From Solen grandis (Eukaryota > Mollusca > Bivalvia > Adapedonta > Solenidae), in the NCBI GenBank assembly GCA_021229015.1, contig CM037781.1, positions 42,604,152 to 42,668,151 on the forward strand: DNA of 64,000 nt, given 5' to 3'. Below the pieces are notes generated by a model that did not search any database, had not been told where the DNA came from, and saw only the letters and a program-made list of their open reading frames with translations. Every line of letters begins with the position of its first letter. Position 1 is the stretch's first letter. Both the position numbers and the translations under genes were made by a program. Below are positions 58,351 through 64,000 of this stretch, in pieces.

Positions 58351-60651
58351 TGTTTATGCAGTTTTATCTGAACTTGATCCTAACGTTGAGAAAATTTTCA
58401 TTTTGTCTTATTTTTGCCGTAGGGGGCGCTTTGAAAAAATTTAACAAATGCTAATAACTCTGTTATTTGAGGTTCGATTCAGATGTGGTTTTTTGCATTG
58501 TGTTCCTTGTCAAAAAGCCTAATCAAATATGATAGGTTTTAAAATCTGCGTATATAAAACATTTTGACTACGGAAGGTTGAAAGTTCGAACTCGCAAAAA
58601 AACAGTGAAAAAGAGGGTAGGTCTACAAAAAAGTGCCCATTTTTATTGGAATTGAGATAAAAGAATTTTGTTTGTTGCATATGATTTGCAAGACATATAC
58701 GCACAAAATATTTGGGGTGGCGAATTCGGGAAATGCATGGTTTGTCCACAGTACGCGGTCAAACTTAACCAAATTTTCGAAAAATCAACATTTTCAAAGC
58801 ATGACTGTTAAGATTTTTTTCAGCTCCTGACTTTATTTTTAGTTCAATTTCTATGAAATTTTAACATTTAATGTAAAAACTATGTTCTTAAGTGTCACAC
58901 AATATAAAAAGTAAAAAATTAATGGTAAAGGTCAAGGTCATATTAGGATAATTGTATATCAATTCGGCCAAAAAATATATGAACAAAAGATTTAGTTTCA
59001 GAAAAGTTCTTTCTAATGATATTTAGATTTTGAAGATCGGACTTGATTTGGTCATTTTACGGCAGTCCAAAGTTTGATCCTTTTTTGGAATAATTGTAAA
59101 TCAGGTTTTATGCTTCAAAATGTGATGTATAAGAAATAGAATGTTCGACTAGTGCGATTTGTATATTTAATTGAACTATTTGCCACATTGCTAGGTACCT
59201 AATGGTAAAATTTTAATCAATTTTTTTCTCATTTTGCTGCTAGGGGGCGCATCGCATGAAAGCATTTTCTACTTATAATTCAAAATGTTGAAGTCTGATC
59301 CATATGCGGTTTGTTGCATTGTGTTCCTTGTTGATTAGCCTAATAAAGTATGATAGTTTCTAGGTATGAGTGGATGAGGTGGCTTAAAAACTTTTTGAGC
59401 TACTAACGGAAGGTTGAAAGTTCGAAACCTCGCAAAATACTGTGCAGATGAGGGTATGTGTACGAAAAACCTATCCGTTTTTGTTAGACATCAGATAGAA
59501 GAATTCTGTTTGCTGCAAATGATTTGCAAGGACATATACGCACAAAATATATGGGGTAGCGAATTTAATAAATACATGGTTTGTCCTCTAGAAACGGTCA
59601 AACTTCACTAAATTTTAGGAAAAATTAAAATTTCGAAAAGATGTTTTTTGTCGCTCCTGACTTTATTTTTTAGTTCATTCTTCATGATATTTTCACAAGT
59701 TATGTATTGTTATGTTTTAAAAGGGCCTCACAATTAAAAAGTTAAAATAAAATTTCAAAGGTCAAGGTCATATTACGATAATTGTGTTTTTATTCGGCTC
59801 CGAATAGCTCCAAAACAAAAAATATATTTTATTGAAAGTAATATAAACAAAAGTTTTTAGTTCTTGAATAGCCCTTTCCAGTGATGTTTAGGTTTTGAAG
59901 ATCGGACTTGATTTGGTCATATTACGGCAGTCCAAAGTTTGATCCTTTTTTTGGAAAAAATTGTAAATCAGTTTTTATGCTTTCAAATTGTGATATATAA
60001 GGAATAGAATGTTCGACTAGTGCGACATTGTATGCTTCATTGAACCATTTGCTGCATTTCTAGGTACCTAATAGTAAAATTTTACTCAATTTTGTTTCTC
60101 ATTTTGCTGCTAGGGGGCGCTTGGCTTGAAATCACCCTTTATTACTAAAATGATTAAAGTCTGATTTTTATGCAATTTTTTGCATTCTGTTCCTTGGTGA
60201 CATCAATTTGAAACAACACTAAATATTTATGCGATATTTCATGAAAATGATAGTAATTCAATGCAACATTAGTTCGTTATAATGTTAAGTGGCATATCGC
60301 ATTGTGCGTGTCATTTTATACTGTTGTGTGTCGTTTGCAATTGTTGTTTATCGAGTACAATTGTCGTATGTCATCCTCATAAAGCAACACACACATTATA
60401 ATGTTGCAGTACCCGAAGTCTGTAAAAAAGTTTTCAAGTTTGCGACTACATTACAGACAGGTAATACTTAGAAGTATTCTTCTTGGTAAAAAGTCTGCTT
60501 AAAATTGCGACAAAAATGTTTGAAAGATCACTGTATTCAACAGTAATTCAAAAAGCCATTGAACGAAGAAATATGTTTTTCGAAACATGTGACTCGTGAA
60601 CTGAATGGAATTGCTTTGCGAAAACCGATGATATCGCATTAGCGATTCTAG
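58351..60651 (+). mobile_element. Array element 9 (A'-B''-D subfamily, 5' truncated)
   Basis: Enters at 'atctgaacttgatcctaacg', so its 5' terminus is missing. Monomers near 58416 (core lacks bases), 59236 and 60106. The 3' segment 60170-60651 matches that of element 6 in single copy, ending with a 'gatatcgc...gcgat' hairpin and CTAG at 60648-60651. Confidence 0.8.
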
Positions 60652-62835
60652 TTATTATTATTTTTCTAACCCTTTTTTGTGAACGGCATATCACCATGAT
60701 AGAAAAAAGCCACAATTATGAAATTTTTACCAGTTCCTTATATTTATGTGAACTTGATCCTAACGTTGAGAAAATTTTCATTTTTGTCTTATTTTTTGCC
60801 GCTAGGGGGCGCTTTGAAATTTTTTTACAAATGCTAATAACTCTATTATTTGAGGTCCGATTCAGATGTGGTTTTTTGCATAGTGTTCCTTCTCAAAAGC
60901 CTAATCAAATATGATAGGTTTTCAAAAATCTGCGTTTATAAAAACTTTTTGACTACGGAAGGTTGAATGTTCGAACCTCGCAAAAAACAGTGAAAATGAG
61001 GGTAGGTCTACGAAAAAAGTGCCATTTTTATTGGAATTGAGATAAAAGAATTTTGTTTGTTGCATATGATTCGCAAGACATATACGCACAAAATTTATGG
61101 GGTGGCGAATTCGGGAAATGCATGGTTTGTCCACAGTACGCGGTCAAACTTAACCGATATTTTCGAAAAATCAACATTTTAAAGCATGATGTTATGATTT
61201 TTTTGCAGCTCCTGACTTTCCTTTTAGTTCATTTTCTATGAAATTTTCACATTTAATGTAAAAACTATGTTCTTAAGTGTCACATAATATAAAAAGTAAA
61301 AAATGTATTGTAAAGGTCAAGGTCATATTAGGATAATTGTATATCAATTCGGCTTGAAATAGCTCAAAATCAAAAACAATTCATAAACAATATATGAACA
61401 AAAGATTTAGTTTTAGAAAAGTTCTTTCTAATGACGTTTAGATTTTGAAGATCGGACTTGATTTGGTCATTTTACGGCAGTCCAAAGTTTGATCCTTTTT
61501 TTCGAATAATTGTAAATCAGGTTTTATGTTTCAAATTCTGGAACATAAGATTAAAAAGTTTGATTTTGTGCGACATGTATACTTGATTGAACTATTTGCT
61601 GCTTTGCTAGGTACCTAATGGTAAAATTTTAATCTATTTTCTTTCTCATTTTGCCGCTAGGGGGCGCTTTTCTTGAAATCATTCTTTTGCTTATAACTCA
61701 AAAAGTTGAAGTTCGGTTCGAATGCGGATTTTTGCATTCTGTTCCCTGTTGATAGCCTAATAACATGTGATAGGAATCGAGAGTCCGTAAGACTGAAAGC
61801 TTTTGAGCTACGGAAGGTTGAATGTTCGAACCTCGCAAAAAAAAAAAACAATAAAAAAAACTCTGTGCAAATGAGGGTAGGTCTATGAAAAACCTATCCG
61901 TTTTTTTTTTAGAAATCAGATTGAAGAATTCCGTCCCCTGCATACCATTTGAAAGACGTATACACACAAAATATATGGGGTGGCGAATTTAAGAAATGCG
62001 TGGTTTGTCCACTAGAAACGGTCAAACTTCACTTAAATTTAGGAAAAAATTATAATTCCAAAAACATGTTTTTTTTGTCGCTCCTGACTTTATGTTTTGT
62101 TTATTTCGTCATGAAATTTTTACACGTTATGGTTTGTTAATTTTGAAAGGGCCTCACAATTAAAAAGTTAACAAAACATTGAAAAGGTCAAGGTCATATT
62201 ACGATAAGTGTGTTTTTATTCGGCCCCAAAGTGCTCCAAATCTAAAAAATATTTCATTGAGAGAATATGAACAAAAGTTTTAGTTCTAAATAGTTCTTTC
62301 GTATAATGTTTAGTTTTTGAAGATCGGACTTGATCTGTTCATTTTACGGCAGTCCAAAGTTTGATCCTTTTTTGGAATAATTGTTAATCAGTTTTTTATG
62401 CTTGAAATTGTAATATATAAGAAAAAGAATGTTTGACTAGTGCGACTTATATACTTGTTTGAACTATTTGCTGTTTTTGCAATTTTGTTTCTAATTTTGC
62501 CGCTAGAGGGCGTTTTGCTTAAAATTACTCTTTTGCTTATAACTCAAAACGTTAAAGTCTGATTGAAATGCGGTTTTCAGCATTTTGTTCCTTGTTAACA
62601 GCACCAAAAATGGGATGGTTTTCAAAGGATAGGGTATGGGAAATATTTGCGCTAGAAGAGTTTGAATGTTCTAACATTGAAAAAAAAAAAAAAAAAAAAA
62701 AAAAAAATGTGTTAATGAGAGTAGGTCTTCAAAAATCCTTTTCGTTTGTTTCATATTGAAAATTTGGCTGCGTTGAAATAAAGTATTAAGTTGTTAGGTT
62801 AAAAGCGAAAACCGAGATACCGCTTGCGGTTCTAG
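60652..62835 (+). mobile_element. Array element 10 (A' head, B-C tail)
   Basis: Starts 'ttattattatttttctaacc' directly after CTAG. Monomers A' (60799), B (61654) and C (62500), then the accgc/gcggt hairpin (62819-62830) and CTAG 62832-62835. The head belongs to the subfamily of elements 3/4/7/9 and the tail to that of elements 2/5, so it looks recombinant. A 27-A run is at about 62680-62706. Confidence 0.8.
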
Positions 62836-63690
62836 TTCCATTATTATTATTCTTTGCACTTTTTTTGTGGCCGCTGTTGCGAGATGATTAGAAGTGCTAC
62901 AAATATGAAAATTTCCATGCATACTCACATGTATCTGAAGTTGTGCACCACTAAGTTTGTTTTTCATTTTAGTACTAAGTTTTGCCGCTAGGTGGCGTTT
63001 AGCATCAAAACATATAATTGCCGATAACTCTGTCATTTGACATTTTATTTGCATGCAGTTTTTTGCATTCTGTTCTCTGTCAACTGCCCGTTAAAATATG
63101 ATGAGTGGCAATATCCATATCTTTGAAACTTTTGAGCTAGAAGAGGTTGAATGTTTGAATCTTTGAAAAAATCTGGCAAATTAGGGTGTGTCACGAAAAA
63201 CATGCCCATTTTTGTTAGAGATTAGATACGCTCATTCTGTTTTTTGAAATTGATTCCGAAGATCTTTGCGCACAAAATATATGGGGTGGCGATTTCAGAA
63301 AATGCATAAAATGGCTTTCAATAAGCGGTCAAAGTGCACTAAAATATGGAGGAAACAAATTTTCGAGAATAGGCATTTTTTTAGTTTTTGGAAGATTCTG
63401 TCATTATTTTTGAAGCAATCTTTATGAAATTTTCACAGATTGTATTGTTTGTTGTTTCCAAGGACTTCACAGTTTCAAATTTTCAAAAAATGCAAAGGTC
63501 AAGGTCATATTGTGATTATTGGTTTTTTCTTTGACCTTAAATAAAATTAAAAATTTTTAAAATTTTTTTTTTGGGAGCCTTTAAAGTTTAAATGTGTGAT
63601 ATATTTTGTCATCATTGGAAAAAAGAATGTCTTACCTCGTCAACAAAAAAAGAATTTTGAAAATCTGTCAAGAATTGATGAATTTATAGA
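62836..63690 (+). mobile_element. Array element 11, highly diverged last unit
   Basis: Begins 'ttccattattattattcttt' with a different leader ('gcactttttttgtggccgct'), one monomer (core CCGCTAGGTGGCGT at 62988), recognisable 'gcgcacaaaatatatggggt' and a perfect AGGTCAAGGTCA (63496). Similarity fades after about 63560. It may be an ancient member that marks the original right edge. Confidence 0.65.
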
Positions 63691-64000
63691 GAATTTCAAT
63701 ACATGACCCAGAATAAAAACAGAGAAAATTTGACAGAAGTTACCTATGTTCTATAATTAGATGCAGCTCTGCTAGCTGGCTTGCAACAGGTCAATGTACA
63801 GTGTAAGCAATGTGTCAACACTGGTCTGAATGACCTGTGTAAAAGCGCTCAAAGAATCATGGGTAAGAGAGAGAGAGGGAGAGAGAGGGGATGAATTGTG
63901 TCTTTATTCTACATGTATTATTATTCCTCCCACACACTCACTATTGAATTGGATAGCAAAACAACTAAGTACATGTACAAACATCCACCTTTTAAACAAG
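63691..64000. other. Non-coding flank with GA microsatellite
   Basis: (GA)n-rich run at 63868-63890. No gene recognised. Confidence 0.6.

Larger units (their letters stand above)
41158..63690 (+). repeat. Head-to-tail array of Helitron/HINE-like elements built of ~845-bp monomers
   Basis: About 26 monomers can be counted by one box (GCCGCTAGGGGGCG and variants), with spacing of 838-850 bp inside elements, for example 43349, 44191, 45030; 50280, 51124, 51969; 53409, 54254; 60799, 61654, 62500. Each monomer has the same order of boxes: CTCF-like core; 'ataactc...' and 'aatgcggtttt'; 'ggttgaaagttcgaa' plus a poly-A run; 'gacatatacgcacaaaatat' plus 'ggggtggcgaat'; 'gctcctgactttatttt'; AGGTCAAGGTCA; 'tttgaagatcgga'; 'acggcagtccaaagtttgat'; 'ctaggtacctaa'. 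Groups of one to four monomers are closed by a hairpin plus CTAG and often opened by a palindromic hairpin. All units are on the plus strand. No protein is encoded; ORFs of 60-98 codons recur only because the monomer recurs. Confidence 0.9.

Noticed and set aside
41158..63690. CRISPR array or ordinary satellite DNA
   Set aside because: Monomers of 845 bp with no spacer logic exclude CRISPR; defined 5' palindromes and hairpin-CTAG ends and position-specific monomers argue for arrayed mobile elements over a simple satellite.

Overview
The window is AT-rich, gene-poor metazoan DNA, most likely from a bivalve mollusc. It holds no rRNA, confident tRNA, CRISPR, operon or long ORF (the longest open frame is 137 codons and looks fortuitous). 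The bivalve assignment is an inference from recognised repeat types: tRNA-derived SINEs ending in a 'gacgttaaa' plus A/C-rich tail, a pearl-like element whose 5' hairpin is built on GCCCCCGA, and decayed LINE 3' ends. The 100-N run at 41058-41157 shows that this is scaffolded assembly.

Left part (1-9859): old transposon debris in non-coding DNA. It includes a VDTGAT protease-like relic, a piggyBac-like MITE inside or beside a pogo-like terminus, the C-terminal end and 3' UTR of a LINE, and several SINEs. One of these has clear pol III A and B boxes (4846-5067).

Middle-left (9860-18212): a direct tandem duplication. Copy 1 is 3.8 kb and copy 2 is 4.5 kb. They differ by several large indels, yet one block of about 355 bp is almost identical between them. 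The left end of copy 1 has a cluster of CRE (TGACGTCA-type) sites, and each copy carries one good CTCF-like motif.

Middle (18213-41057): a deletion derivative of a pogo/Tigger transposon with TIRs and a transposase remnant, a 44-bp minisatellite of five virtually identical units, a 160-bp near-perfect palindrome, a candidate terminal exon on the minus strand (27301-27483), a pearl/HINE-type element with three core repeats (32149-32681), several MITEs and SINEs, and a 42-bp minisatellite.

Right part (41158-about 63690): the notable structure is a 22.5-kb array of about eleven head-to-tail elements, each made of one to four monomers of about 845 bp. Many elements start with a palindromic hairpin (aggttttcgc...gcgaaaacct) and end with a hairpin followed by CTAG and T, as non-autonomous Helitron/Helentron elements do. 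Monomers are position-specific (A-B-C order), like a higher-order repeat. Nearly every monomer carries a CTCF-like core (CCGCTAGGGGGCGC) on the plus strand and, about 500 bp further on, an AGGTCAAGGTCA nuclear-receptor direct repeat. The left boundary of the array is lost in the assembly gap. I see no protein-coding capacity in it; the short ORFs are by-products of the repeats.
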